This document shows positions 56,297-64,000 of a stretch of 64,000 nt of DNA, in pieces. Each line of letters begins with the position of its first letter. The first letter of the stretch is position 1. A program made the translations under genes and the position numbers. Below the pieces are notes generated by a model. That model was not told the origin of the DNA, made no database searches, and saw nothing but the letters and a program-made list of their open reading frames with translations. Source of the DNA: Bog-756 sp963699085 (lineage in GTDB: Bacteria > Actinomycetota > Acidimicrobiia > Acidimicrobiales > RAAP-2); NCBI GenBank assembly GCA_963699085.1, contig CAVOTH010000004.1:1798001-1862000 (forward strand). The letters are read 5' to 3'.

Positions 56297-57334
56297 ATGG
56301 ATTACCGACCACTGGGACGCACCGGCGTCTCGGTCAGCCAGCTTTGTCTGGGCGCCATGATGTTCGGCGCCTTTGGCAACTCCGACCACGAAGACGCAGT
56401 TCGCATCATCCACAAGGCGCTGGATTCCGGGATCAACTTCATCGACACCGCCGATGGCTACTCCGCCGGCGAGTCGGAGGTGATTCTCGGCCAGGCGCTT
56501 TCAGCCGGTCGGCGCGACAACGTCGTGTTGGCGGTCAAGTTCGGACTTCCGATGGACTCAGACCCCAACCACCGCGGGGCCGGTCGCCGGTGGATCACCG
56601 AAGCGGTCGAGGGCTCACTTCGCCGGCTTCAGACCGACTGGATCGACGTCTACCAGGTGGGTGTTCCCGATCCCGATACCGATATCGATGAGACGCTGGG
56701 CGCTATGTCTGACCTCGTGCGAGCCGGCAAGATCCGCTCCTTCGGCGCGTCGAAAGTCCCCGCCTCTCAGATCGTCGAGGCCCAATGGGTCGCCGATCGC
56801 CGCGGTCACGAGCGGTTTCGCACCGAGCAGCCTCCCTACTCCTTGCTGACCCGGGCAATTGAGTACGACCTGCTACCGACGTGCCGGCGTTACGGGATGG
56901 GCGTCTTGGCCTACAGCCCACTGGCCAGTGGCTGGCTGTCGGGAAAATACCGAAAGGGGCAGGAAATCAGTGGGCCGGGATCCCCCGCCCGGTCACAACG
57001 CTGGCCTGGGCGCTTCGACGCCGGCAACCCGGACAATGCCGCCAAGCTCGACGCCGCCGACGCCCTTGGCGCCCTCGCCGACCAAGCCGGGCTCACGCTC
57101 GTGCAGATGGCGGTTGCCTTCGCCATTCGACACCCGGCGGTCACGTCCACCATCATCGGTCCGCGCACCATGGAACACTTGGACGGCTACCTTGCCGCCG
57201 ACGGCATCGAACTGTCGGACGACGTACTCGACCGCATCGACGAGATAGTCCCACCGGGGGTCACGGTCAGCGTGGGCGACAACATGTGGAATGTCGCCAC
57301 GACGGCGCTGGATGTCACTTCCCGTCGCCGGTAG
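56297..57334 (+). CDS. Aldo/keto reductase with altered catalytic His
   Basis: A 345-aa NADPH-dependent oxidoreductase. The AKR tetrad residues D50 (INFIDTADGYS), Y55 and K81 are present, but the usual catalytic His (QVH) is Gly (YQVGVPDPDT, G122). The C-terminal cofactor region PAVTSTIIGPRTMEHLDGYL is intact. An AAGGAG site precedes the ATG. It is probably regulated by the divergent TetR. Confidence 0.9.
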   Translation: MDYRPLGRTGVSVSQLCLGAMMFGAFGNSDHEDAVRIIHKALDSGINFIDTADGYSAGESEVILGQALSAGRRDNVVLAVKFGLPMDSDPNHRGAGRRWITEAVEGSLRRLQTDWIDVYQVGVPDPDTDIDETLGAMSDLVRAGKIRSFGASKVPASQIVEAQWVADRRGHERFRTEQPPYSLLTRAIEYDLLPTCRRYGMGVLAYSPLASGWLSGKYRKGQEISGPGSPARSQRWPGRFDAGNPDNAAKLDAADALGALADQAGLTLVQMAVAFAIRHPAVTSTIIGPRTMEHLDGYLAADGIELSDDVLDRIDEIVPPGVTVSVGDNMWNVATTALDVTSRRR

Positions 57335-57373
57335 TCGGCGTCAGCGCCATTCGGCCCGCCAACGCCCTACTGC

Positions 57374-57562
57374 TCAGCCGATCCGGCTGCCGATGAGTCC
57401 GAGTTGGAGCCGGACGGCCTGCAGCCGGATGCGGCGCTCCTTCAATGCCATGCGGTAGCTGGGATTGTCGGTGTCGGCGATCTCGCTGGAGAGGTCGGCG
57501 AGCGACCCGTCGATCAGGTCGCGCACTTCTGTGGCTTCCGGCTCAGTCAAGGTGAGTTCCAT
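57374..57562 (-). CDS. Small hypothetical protein, 62 aa
   Basis: A 62-aa acidic, helical protein (MELTLTEPEATEVRDLIDG, then LKERRIRLQAVRLQL). AGGAGAG lies just before the ATG, supporting expression. Similar short proteins occur in actinobacteria, but I cannot name a family. It is divergent from the SDR gene across about 170 bp. Confidence 0.6.
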   Translation of the reverse strand: MELTLTEPEATEVRDLIDGSLADLSSEIADTDNPSYRMALKERRIRLQAVRLQLGLIGSRIG

Positions 57563-57589
57563 CGGCGTGCTCTCCTCATTTGCGACAGA

Positions 57590-57603
57590 GCCCCAAATGG
57601 GGC
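57590..57603. repeat. Short hairpin in divergent region
   Basis: GCCCC-aaat-GGGGC is a perfect 5-bp stem in the 170-bp region between the divergent 62-aa gene and the SDR. It might be a regulatory site or attenuator. Confidence 0.3.
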
Positions 57604-57733
57604 ACCCCTCCATATTGGTGCCGACAAGCTGCGTCGGACAGGGCCGAAGGTCCCATCCGCCCCGCCAGGGAGCCAGATCTGCTATGGCCCTGGACGATTG
57701 ACACCGTCGGTGTCGACCCGATAGACGGGTGCG

Positions 57734-58513
57734 ATGATCCTCGAAGGCAAGACCGTAGTGGTGACCGGCGTGGGCGGGGGCCTGGGGCGCGAGTGCGCCG
57801 CAGCTGCCCTCCGCGAAGGCGCCAACGTGGTGATCGCGGCACGGACCGAAGACACCCTCCAGACCATCGCCACAGAACTCGACCCGACCGGCAAGAAGGT
57901 GGCTTCGCAGGTGACCGACATCACCGACGCCGACTCGTGCACCGCTCTGGTGGAGACGGCCAAGGAACGCTTCGGAACCGTCGACGCCCTGGTGCAGGTG
58001 GCGGCGTTCGAGAACGCATGGGGTGGGCTCTACGACCTCAAGTTCGAGGACTGGCGGGCCGCGTTCGAAACCAACGTCCTCGGTGCCATCAACGTGATCC
58101 GACCGGCGGCGGCGGCCATGAAGGAGAGCGGGGGCGGCAGCGTCGTCCTGATCGGCTCCCAGTCGATGTTCGCTCCCCAGATGCCCCAGGGCGGCTACGC
58201 CGCGTCCAAGAGCGCTCTGCTGTCGGCCATGTACTACCTCTGCGACGAGCTCGGCCCGGACAACATCCGGTGCAACATGGTGATCCCTTCCTGGATGTGG
58301 GGTCCTCCGGTCGAGATGCTGATGAACTGGCGGGCCAAGAACGAGGACAAGACGGTCGAGCAGGCGCTGGATGACGTCGTAGGCACGTTCCCCCTGCGCC
58401 GGATGACCGAGGACGGCGAGGTGGCCGACGTGGTCGCCTTCTTCGCCTCGGACCACGCCAAAGCGGTAACCGGGCAGTACCTCCTGGTCAATGCCGGCGA
58501 GATGTTCCGGTGA
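57734..58513 (+). CDS. Short-chain dehydrogenase/reductase
   Basis: A 259-aa NAD(P)-dependent oxidoreductase. The cofactor motif is VTGVGGGLGRE, catalytic residues are S in LIGSQSMF and Y/K in GGYAASKSAL. It is coupled to the next gene by a GTGA overlap and is likely part of a catabolic cluster with the reductase and SnoaL-like protein. Confidence 0.9.
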   Translation: MILEGKTVVVTGVGGGLGRECAAAALREGANVVIAARTEDTLQTIATELDPTGKKVASQVTDITDADSCTALVETAKERFGTVDALVQVAAFENAWGGLYDLKFEDWRAAFETNVLGAINVIRPAAAAMKESGGGSVVLIGSQSMFAPQMPQGGYAASKSALLSAMYYLCDELGPDNIRCNMVIPSWMWGPPVEMLMNWRAKNEDKTVEQALDDVVGTFPLRRMTEDGEVADVVAFFASDHAKAVTGQYLLVNAGEMFR

Positions 58514-59592
58514 GTGGGAGGACCCCGAAGAGGGTCGTCGTCTGGGGCACGGGATTCGTCGGGCGGATGGTCATCCCCGAACTCCTCCGGCACCCACGCT
58601 TCGAGTTGGTCGGTGTCGGCGTCTCCAATCCGGACAAGGTGGGGTCGGACGTCGGTGCCATCTGCGGGATCGACCCTGTGGGCATAACCGCCACCGACAG
58701 CATCGACGCTCTGGTGGGCCTGGCCCCCGATGCACTCGTGCACTACGGCCCGACGGCGGCCAAGGCGGACGACAACATCGCGCTGATGGGAGCCTTCCTT
58801 CGGGCCGGCGTCGATGTCTGCTCGACCGCCATGACCCCCTGGGTGTGGCCGCACATGACCCAGAACCCGCCCACGTGGATCGACCCGATCACCGAGGCGT
58901 GCGAAGTCGGCGGAGCGTCCTGTTTCACCACCGGGATCGATCCCGGGTTCGCCAACGACCTGTTCCCGATGACCCTCATGGGACTGTGCAGCGAGGTCCG
59001 GGAGGTGCGGGCCCTCGAGATTCTGGACTACATCAACTACGAGGGCGACTACGAGGTGGAGATGGGGATCGGCATGCCTCCCGACTACACCCCGATGCTC
59101 GAGCACACCGAGATCCTGGCCATGTCGTGGGGCGGGACCGTCCCGATGATGGCCCACGCCGTCGGTGTCGAGCTCGAGGCCATCACCTCCACCTGGGAGA
59201 AGTGGGTCACCCCCGTACCCATCAAGACGGCCAAGGGCACGATCGAGGCCGGCAATGTGGCGGCCATACGGTTCACCATCAACGGCATCATCGGCGGCCA
59301 GCCCCGGATCTGTCTCGAGCACATCAATCGGGTGGGCCAGGACGCCGCCCCGGACTGGCCGCGGGGCAACGAGAACGACGTCTACCGGGTGGTCGTCGAC
59401 GGGACGCCGTCCATCACCCAGGAGACGGCCTTCCGGTTCAGCGACGGCAGTGGCCGTGACGCCGCAGCGGCCGGGTGCTTCGCCACCGGGATGCGGGCCC
59501 TCAACGCCGTGCCCTACGTCAACGAGTTGCCGGCCGGGTGGGTGACCGCACTCGACCTCCCACTCATTCCGGGAGTCGGCACCATCCGCTGA
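58510..59592 (+). CDS. Dihydrodipicolinate-reductase-like NAD(P)-binding protein
   Basis: A 360-aa protein. The Rossmann motif is VVVWGTGFVGRMVIPELL; the rest resembles actinobacterial proteins annotated as diaminopentanoate/diaminopimelate dehydrogenase-like enzymes, although the true substrate is unknown. GTG start overlaps the SDR stop, so translation is coupled. It may act on an intermediate of lipid, steroid or aromatic degradation (inference from neighbours). Confidence 0.8.
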   Translation: MSGRTPKRVVVWGTGFVGRMVIPELLRHPRFELVGVGVSNPDKVGSDVGAICGIDPVGITATDSIDALVGLAPDALVHYGPTAAKADDNIALMGAFLRAGVDVCSTAMTPWVWPHMTQNPPTWIDPITEACEVGGASCFTTGIDPGFANDLFPMTLMGLCSEVREVRALEILDYINYEGDYEVEMGIGMPPDYTPMLEHTEILAMSWGGTVPMMAHAVGVELEAITSTWEKWVTPVPIKTAKGTIEAGNVAAIRFTINGIIGGQPRICLEHINRVGQDAAPDWPRGNENDVYRVVVDGTPSITQETAFRFSDGSGRDAAAAGCFATGMRALNAVPYVNELPAGWVTALDLPLIPGVGTIR

Positions 59593-59661
59593 CCGGCGGC
59601 ACCGGCACGGCCGAATGGGACCCATCACGTCCAGCACCAATCCATGAACCAGGAGCGCTCC

Positions 59662-60153
59662 ATGACCCCCGACGACCTCGTAGAGATCGAACTGATCAAG
59701 CGGCTCAAGTACAAGTACCTCCGCTGCATCGATCAGAAGCTGTGGGACGATCTCGAGACGTGCTTCGTCCCCGAAGCGACCGCCCGCTACGGCGGTGGGC
59801 TCTACGAGTTCGGGAACCGAGCCGACATCATGGCGTTCTGCCGGGAGTCGATGGGGGCGACCACCTTCTTGAGCAGCCACCGGTGCCACCATCCCGAGAT
59901 CGACCTGATAGGCGCGGACGAGGCGACAGGGACGTGGGCGCTCGAGGACACGGTGATCCTCACCGACTTCCAGCTGAACATCCAAGGTGCCGCCTTCTAC
60001 GAGGACAACTACGTTAAGCGGGACGGCGAGTGGAAGATCATCCACACCGGGTACAAGCGCTCCTTCGAGGAGCTGGTGCCCCGGGCCTCCATCGCCGGCA
60101 TCAGGCTCACGGCCGAGTGGTGGGCCACCGACGGGCGCTCGACCCTGGGCTGA
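59662..60153 (+). CDS. SnoaL/NTF2-like protein
   Basis: A 163-aa cone-fold protein, shown by IKRLKYKYLRCIDQKLWDDLETCF, SSHRCHHPEIDLIG and WKIIHTGYKRSFEELV. Such proteins often act as isomerases, cyclases or dehydratases of steroid or polyketide type. The ATG at MTPDDL has AGGAG seven bases upstream, so it is preferred over the ATG six codons earlier. It follows the reductase by about 70 bp. Confidence 0.82.
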   Translation: MTPDDLVEIELIKRLKYKYLRCIDQKLWDDLETCFVPEATARYGGGLYEFGNRADIMAFCRESMGATTFLSSHRCHHPEIDLIGADEATGTWALEDTVILTDFQLNIQGAAFYEDNYVKRDGEWKIIHTGYKRSFEELVPRASIAGIRLTAEWWATDGRSTLG

Positions 60154-60159
60154 ATTCCC

Positions 60160-60271
60160 TCGTCAGGACAGCGTGGCGCCGTCCCCGTCGTCAGGACAGC
60201 GTGGCGCCGTCCATGTCGTCAGGACAGCGTGGCGCCGTCCATGTCGTCAGGACAGCGTGGCGCCGTCCATG
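60160..60271. repeat. Four 28-bp tandem repeats at the SDR 3' end
   Basis: Units at 60160-60187, 60188-60215, 60216-60243 and 60244-60271; three are identical and the first ends CCCCG instead of CCATG. Each has GGAC...GTCC ends and a GGCGCC core. The last unit holds the stop codon and final residues of the SDR (MDGATLS on the minus strand). Confidence 0.95.
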
Positions 60272-61002
60272 CGCAGATCGGCGCCGTTCATGTGGGATGC
60301 CTCGTCCGAGGCGATGAATGCGATGGCCGCAGCGATCCCCTCGGGCGTGCCGAACGCGCCGAGCGGCATCGCCCGCCGCAGCAGCTTGGGATTCGCCCCC
60401 TCGGGCAGCGAGAACGACAGGGTGATCGGCGTGTCGATCGCCCCGGGGCTCACACTGTTGCAACGCAGCCCCTGTTCGGCGTACTCGACGGCGATCTCCC
60501 TGGTCATGGCCAGCACACCGCCCTTGGTGGCGGAGTAGGCGACCGCCCAGGGCTGGCCGGCGTGGGACGCAGTCGACGCCAGGTTGACGATGTTGCCCTT
60601 CGTGGCCAGCAGATGCGGGATCGCCTCGCGGGACATCAGGAAGGTGCCGGTCAGGTTCACGGCCAGCAACCGGTTCCACTCGTCGAGGGTGACCTCGTGG
60701 GAGTGCCCGAACGACAGGATGCCGGCCACGTTGACCAGCACGTCGAGGGAGCCGAGGGTACCGAGGGCGCCCGACACGATGGCCCGGACCCCATCCTCGG
60801 TGGACACGTCCCCGGGCAGGGCCACGATCGATCCCGGTCCCCCCTTGGCCTCGGCCGCCACCGCCGCCAGCGCCTCGGCGTTCACATCGACAGCCACGAC
60901 GTCCGCACCTTCTTCGGCCAGCCGGAGGGCCGTGCACCGTCCGATGCCCGATGCCCCACCGGTCACGAGAGCCTTGCGTCCACTGAATCGTTCGATCGTC
61001 AT
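60247..61002 (-). CDS. Short-chain dehydrogenase/reductase
   Basis: A 251-aa SDR. Cofactor motif TGGASGIG, catalytic S in NLASTASH and Y/K in VAYSATKGGV, then PGAIDTPITL. The start ATG (MTIERFSG) fits the family; a longer frame upstream lacks support. Its stop lies in the last copy of a 28-bp tandem repeat. It starts 20 bp from the divergent permease gene. Confidence 0.9.
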   Translation of the reverse strand: MTIERFSGRKALVTGGASGIGRCTALRLAEEGADVVAVDVNAEALAAVAAEAKGGPGSIVALPGDVSTEDGVRAIVSGALGTLGSLDVLVNVAGILSFGHSHEVTLDEWNRLLAVNLTGTFLMSREAIPHLLATKGNIVNLASTASHAGQPWAVAYSATKGGVLAMTREIAVEYAEQGLRCNSVSPGAIDTPITLSFSLPEGANPKLLRRAMPLGAFGTPEGIAAAIAFIASDEASHMNGADLRMDGATLS

Positions 61003-61021
61003 GGCGGCACTGTAGGGCGGA

Positions 61022-62224
61022 ATGGGAAACAGGTCTGAGGCGCACCTCCAGGCTGGACCATGCTGGTGGACCGTGGACGACACCCGGTCACCTGCCAGCA
61101 CTGGTCGGTCGGGCTGGGTCCTGGCCGCTGTCGGGGGCATGGGAGCGCTGATGGCCGTCCTACTCAGTCCTGACCTGGCCCGACAGGCCGCGGCCCAGGA
61201 CTGGTCCCCGTTCGTGCTCGTGACCGGCCTCCTGCTGGTGGGGCTCGTCGCCGACGAAGACGGCCTCTTCTCGTCTGCCGGCTACTCACTCGCCCGCCTG
61301 GCACCGAACGGGGTGGTGCTCTATGGCGGTGCCATGTTGCTCGTGGTGACGGTCACCACGATCCTGAACCTCGACACCTCGGTGGCATTCCTGACGCCGG
61401 TGCTCATCTACACCGCCCAGAGCCGAGGTGAAGGCGAGGCGCCACTGCTCTATGGATGCCTGCTGCTCTCCAATGCCGGGTCGCTGCTGCTCCCGGGTTC
61501 CAACCTGACCAACCTGATCGTCCTGGGCCACCTCCACCTCTCGGGAGGGGAGTTCCTGCGGAAGATGGGGCCGGCGGCGGTCGCCGCGGCAATCGTCACG
61601 GCTCTTGTGGTGGCGATCGCCCACCGTCGCGACCTTCGCACCTCGGCGGCACCCGTGCTCAGGATCGAGCGGCCGGTCCTGGGTCTCGGGCTGGTCGCCG
61701 TATCGGCGGTGACCGTGCTGGTCCTCGTCCTCCGATCGCCCGCCCTGCCGGTTGTGGCGGTTGGTGTTGTGGTGGTCGGAATCCAATCACGGGGGGAGAG
61801 GAACAGACGCAAGGACATCGCGGGGGTGCTCGGTCTGCCCGTGCTCATCGGTCTGTTCGGAGTGGCCGTGACCTTGGGGACGCTGGGTCGGTCATGGTCC
61901 GGGCCTGCCGAGCTGCTCTCGCACCTCGACTCCTGGTCAACCGCCGTCGTGGCCGCCCTCACCAGCGTGGTCGTAAATAATCTGCCCGCCGCTTCCCTGT
62001 TGGCGGCTCGCCATCCACCCCGACCGTTCGCCCTGTTGGTGGGATTGAATATCGGACCGAACCTGTTCGCCACCGGCTCGTTGGCCTGGTTCCTCTGGCT
62101 ACGGGCGGCAAGGGCGGCCGGTTCTCGACCTTCCATCGCCAGAGCGGGTCGTCTCGGGATCATCGCTGTGCCCCTGTCCATGGCCGCTGCACTGGGAATG
62201 CTGGCTGTGACCGGAGCACACTGA
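61022..62224 (+). CDS. ArsB/NhaD-type permease
   Basis: A 400-aa protein with about ten membrane helices. LLLPGSNLTNLIVLGHLH and VVVNNLPAASLLAARHP are two half-motifs typical of the ArsB/NhaD/CitM ion-transporter superfamily. Arsenite efflux is possible, but no ars regulator or reductase is near, so the ion is unknown. A GTG 17 codons in is an alternative start, since the N-terminus before it is not membrane-like. Confidence 0.82.
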   Translation: MGNRSEAHLQAGPCWWTVDDTRSPASTGRSGWVLAAVGGMGALMAVLLSPDLARQAAAQDWSPFVLVTGLLLVGLVADEDGLFSSAGYSLARLAPNGVVLYGGAMLLVVTVTTILNLDTSVAFLTPVLIYTAQSRGEGEAPLLYGCLLLSNAGSLLLPGSNLTNLIVLGHLHLSGGEFLRKMGPAAVAAAIVTALVVAIAHRRDLRTSAAPVLRIERPVLGLGLVAVSAVTVLVLVLRSPALPVVAVGVVVVGIQSRGERNRRKDIAGVLGLPVLIGLFGVAVTLGTLGRSWSGPAELLSHLDSWSTAVVAALTSVVVNNLPAASLLAARHPPRPFALLVGLNIGPNLFATGSLAWFLWLRAARAAGSRPSIARAGRLGIIAVPLSMAAALGMLAVTGAH

Positions 62225-62307
62225 GGTCGACCACCACGTGCCGGCGGTCTGTGTCGGTTCCCGTGCCATGCTGGCCGACGCCCACCGCCCGCCACCAGGA
62301 GGCCGAC

Positions 62308-63108
62308 ATGCCCACTGCAAGGATCGACGGAGTCGACCTGGCCTACGAGGTCGTCGGCACCGGACCGCAGGTGCTGTTCCTCAACGGCTCCGGCAGGACG
62401 CTCGAACAATCCCGGCCGCTACTCGGCCTCGTCGGCCAAGGCGTCGAGCTCCTCGCGTACGACCAGCGGGGCCTTGGGGCGAGCGGCCCTGCCCCGGGGC
62501 CCTACGACATGGCCCGATGCGCTGCCGACGCTCTGGGCCTCCTCGGTGCCGTGGGCTGGGACACCGCAGTCGTTCTCGGAGTGAGTTTCGGTGGCATGGT
62601 GGCCCAGGAACTGGCCGTCACTGCTCCCGGAAAGGTGGAGCGGTTGGTGCTCCTGTGTACGTCGCCCGGCGGGGCCGGCGGGTCCTCGTACCCGCTGCAC
62701 GAACTCGACGGACTACCGCCCGATCGGTTGGCCGAACTCCGTCGCACGTTGCTCGATTCCCGGTTCGACGAGGCCTGGCTCGAGGACCATCCGGCCGACC
62801 GCAAATTTGTCGAGTTGGTGACCACGGTCGACGCCGATGAGGGACCGGAGGTGGCTGCCGGTCGTCGAGCCCAGATGGCGGCACGCCGCGGTCACGACGT
62901 CTGGGATCGCCTGGGTGCCGTCACCTGTCCCACATTCGTCGGCTGCGGGCGTTACGACCCGATCGCACCGCTGGTCAACTCGGAGGCCATCGTCTCGCGG
63001 ATCCCCGGTGCCGAGTTGCACGTGTACGAAGGTGGTCACCCCTTCTTCGTCCAGGATCCGTCGGCCCTTCCTGAGATCCGGGCGTTCCTGCACAACCCGG
63101 ACCGGTGA
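62308..63108 (+). CDS. Alpha/beta hydrolase
   Basis: A 266-aa hydrolase. The nucleophile elbow GVSFGGM, the Asp in GCGRYDPIAP and the His in EGGHPFF are all intact. AGGAGG precedes the ATG. Its stop overlaps the next start as GTGA, so the two genes are translationally coupled. The substrate is unknown. Confidence 0.88.
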   Translation: MPTARIDGVDLAYEVVGTGPQVLFLNGSGRTLEQSRPLLGLVGQGVELLAYDQRGLGASGPAPGPYDMARCAADALGLLGAVGWDTAVVLGVSFGGMVAQELAVTAPGKVERLVLLCTSPGGAGGSSYPLHELDGLPPDRLAELRRTLLDSRFDEAWLEDHPADRKFVELVTTVDADEGPEVAAGRRAQMAARRGHDVWDRLGAVTCPTFVGCGRYDPIAPLVNSEAIVSRIPGAELHVYEGGHPFFVQDPSALPEIRAFLHNPDR

Positions 63109-64000
63109 CTGGCGCACCCGACCATCCGGGTCCACCCACCCGGATCGACGACGTCCCTGTTTCGGGAACGTGTGACCAGCGGTTCGGCCCGGTGCTCGAG
63201 GAGTTCTCCAGGAACTTCGTCGAGCGGGGCGAGGTCGGAGCGGGACTGTCGGTCTTCCACCGCGGCGACCACGTCGTTGACCTGGTGGGCGGGTGGATCG
63301 ACGAAGGGCGCACCACCACCTGGCGGCCGGACACCCTGGTCGACGTCTACTCGGTGGGCAAGGCGGTCGTGGCGGTCCTGGCCCTGCAGTTGGTCGACCA
63401 GGGCATCCTCGGATTGGACGACCCGGTGGCCTCGGTGTGGCCCGAGTTCGCCGCCGCCGGCAAGGGTTCCGCCACCGTCCGCCACGCCCTCTGTCACCGG
63501 GCGGGGGTGCCCGCCATCCGCCGGCCCATGGCGGATGAGGACCTGTGGGACTTCGCCACCATGACCGACGCCGTGGCTGCCACCGAGCCGTGGTGGGAGC
63601 CTGGGACCCGCCACGCCTACCACACCAATACCTACGGACACCTGATCGGTGGCCTTCTGCACCGGGCCACCGGTGAGCTGCCCGGGACCCGCCTGCGCCC
63701 TATGGCCGACCTGGTCGGGGCCGATATCTTCTTCGGGGTCCCCGACGCCGAGCAGGCCCGGTGCGCCGACATCCTGTGGGCGCCGAATGGGCCCCCACCG
63801 GTCATCGACCCCGACACGCTCTCCACCGAGCAGCTGATGGTCCAGCTCAGTTACTTCAACCCGCCCGGCTACTCGTCGTGGGGCGTCGTCAACACACCGC
63901 AGTGGCGGACCACCCAGATCCCGTCGACCAACAGCCATGCCACCGCGGCCGGCGTCGCCCGGATCTACCAGGGGCTCCTCGAACCGGGACTCCTCCTGTC
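63105..64000 (+). CDS. Serine hydrolase/beta-lactamase-fold protein (partial)
   Basis: At least 298 aa, cut by the window end. A GTG start overlaps the previous stop. The SxxK nucleophile is in VYSVGKAV, followed by the conserved LVDQGILGLDDPVASVWPEF and a Tyr in YHTNTYGHLIGGLL. It matches the esterase/class C beta-lactamase-like family (EstB type). No signal peptide is seen, so a cytosolic esterase role is likely. Confidence 0.88.
   Translation, partial: MTGAPDHPGPPTRIDDVPVSGTCDQRFGPVLEEFSRNFVERGEVGAGLSVFHRGDHVVDLVGGWIDEGRTTTWRPDTLVDVYSVGKAVVAVLALQLVDQGILGLDDPVASVWPEFAAAGKGSATVRHALCHRAGVPAIRRPMADEDLWDFATMTDAVAATEPWWEPGTRHAYHTNTYGHLIGGLLHRATGELPGTRLRPMADLVGADIFFGVPDAEQARCADILWAPNGPPPVIDPDTLSTEQLMVQLSYFNPPGYSSWGVVNTPQWRTTQIPSTNSHATAAGVARIYQGLLEPGLLL

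Noticed and set aside
60160..60271. 28-bp repeats as a CRISPR array
   Set aside because: Units are directly adjacent without spacers and lie at a gene end; no cas genes are present.

Overview
The window is high-GC, densely coded DNA that most resembles a chromosomal segment of an uncultured actinobacterium, probably class Acidimicrobiia. This rests on several features: F420-type luciferase-like oxidoreductases, a mycothiol-era TIGR03086 protein, an actinobacterial RecBCD set, secreted S53 and pentapeptide/FN3 proteins, and a secreted protein with six 'GYW-VASDGGVF-FG' repeats, a type common in Acidimicrobiia. No rRNA, tRNA, CRISPR array, insertion sequence or replication origin was seen.

Layout. 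0-6.9 kb: aldehyde dehydrogenase, secreted and kinase-like proteins, the repeat protein and a GGDEF/EAL c-di-GMP protein. 6.9-13.5 kb: M20 peptidase, then a MarR regulator with a clear operator leading a heterodimeric ABC exporter, then a DUF1345 membrane protein. 13.9-16.6 kb: FAD oxidoreductase, TIGR03086 protein and a PAT-like acetyltransferase. 16.6-25.2 kb: a block of large exported proteins (S53 peptidase, FN3-FN3-phosphate-binding-like protein, membrane-anchored Asp-box protein, FN3-pentapeptide protein). 25.5-35.1 kb: a methyltransferase, then recC-recB-recD with ATGA overlaps on the minus strand. 35.2-41.3 kb: proline-rich membrane protein, DHA2-type MFS exporter, lipoprotein and an unusual FtsH-like AAA protease. 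41.3-48.7 kb: a visibly AT-richer accessory stretch with acetyltransferases, hydrolases, an orphan gene and two gene remnants. It is bracketed by a PemK-like gene and a decayed copy of its 3' end. 49-64 kb: lipid and general catabolism genes (F420 oxidoreductase, thioesterase, acyl-CoA dehydrogenase, PdxH, class V aminotransferase-like protein, Tag, YjbQ, TetR/aldo-keto reductase pair, SDR/reductase/SnoaL cluster, SDR, ArsB-like permease, hydrolase and a serine hydrolase cut by the window end).

Seven otherwise intact genes each carry one apparent single-base frameshift: the M20 peptidase, the first ABC subunit, the phosphate-binding-like protein, the Asp-box protein, recB, the MFS exporter and an alpha/beta hydrolase. 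Restoring one base gives full-length proteins every time, and in recB it recreates the ATGA junction with recD. Sequencing or assembly error is the simplest reading, and I annotate each as one gene.

The most interesting leads are the decayed PemK-like duplication bracketing the accessory stretch, an F420-oxidoreductase remnant with an in-frame stop, four 28-bp tandem repeats grown from the stop-codon region of an SDR gene, a promoter motif shared by two exported-protein genes, and the FtsH-like protease with an altered Walker B. I did not find a clearly new multi-gene system.
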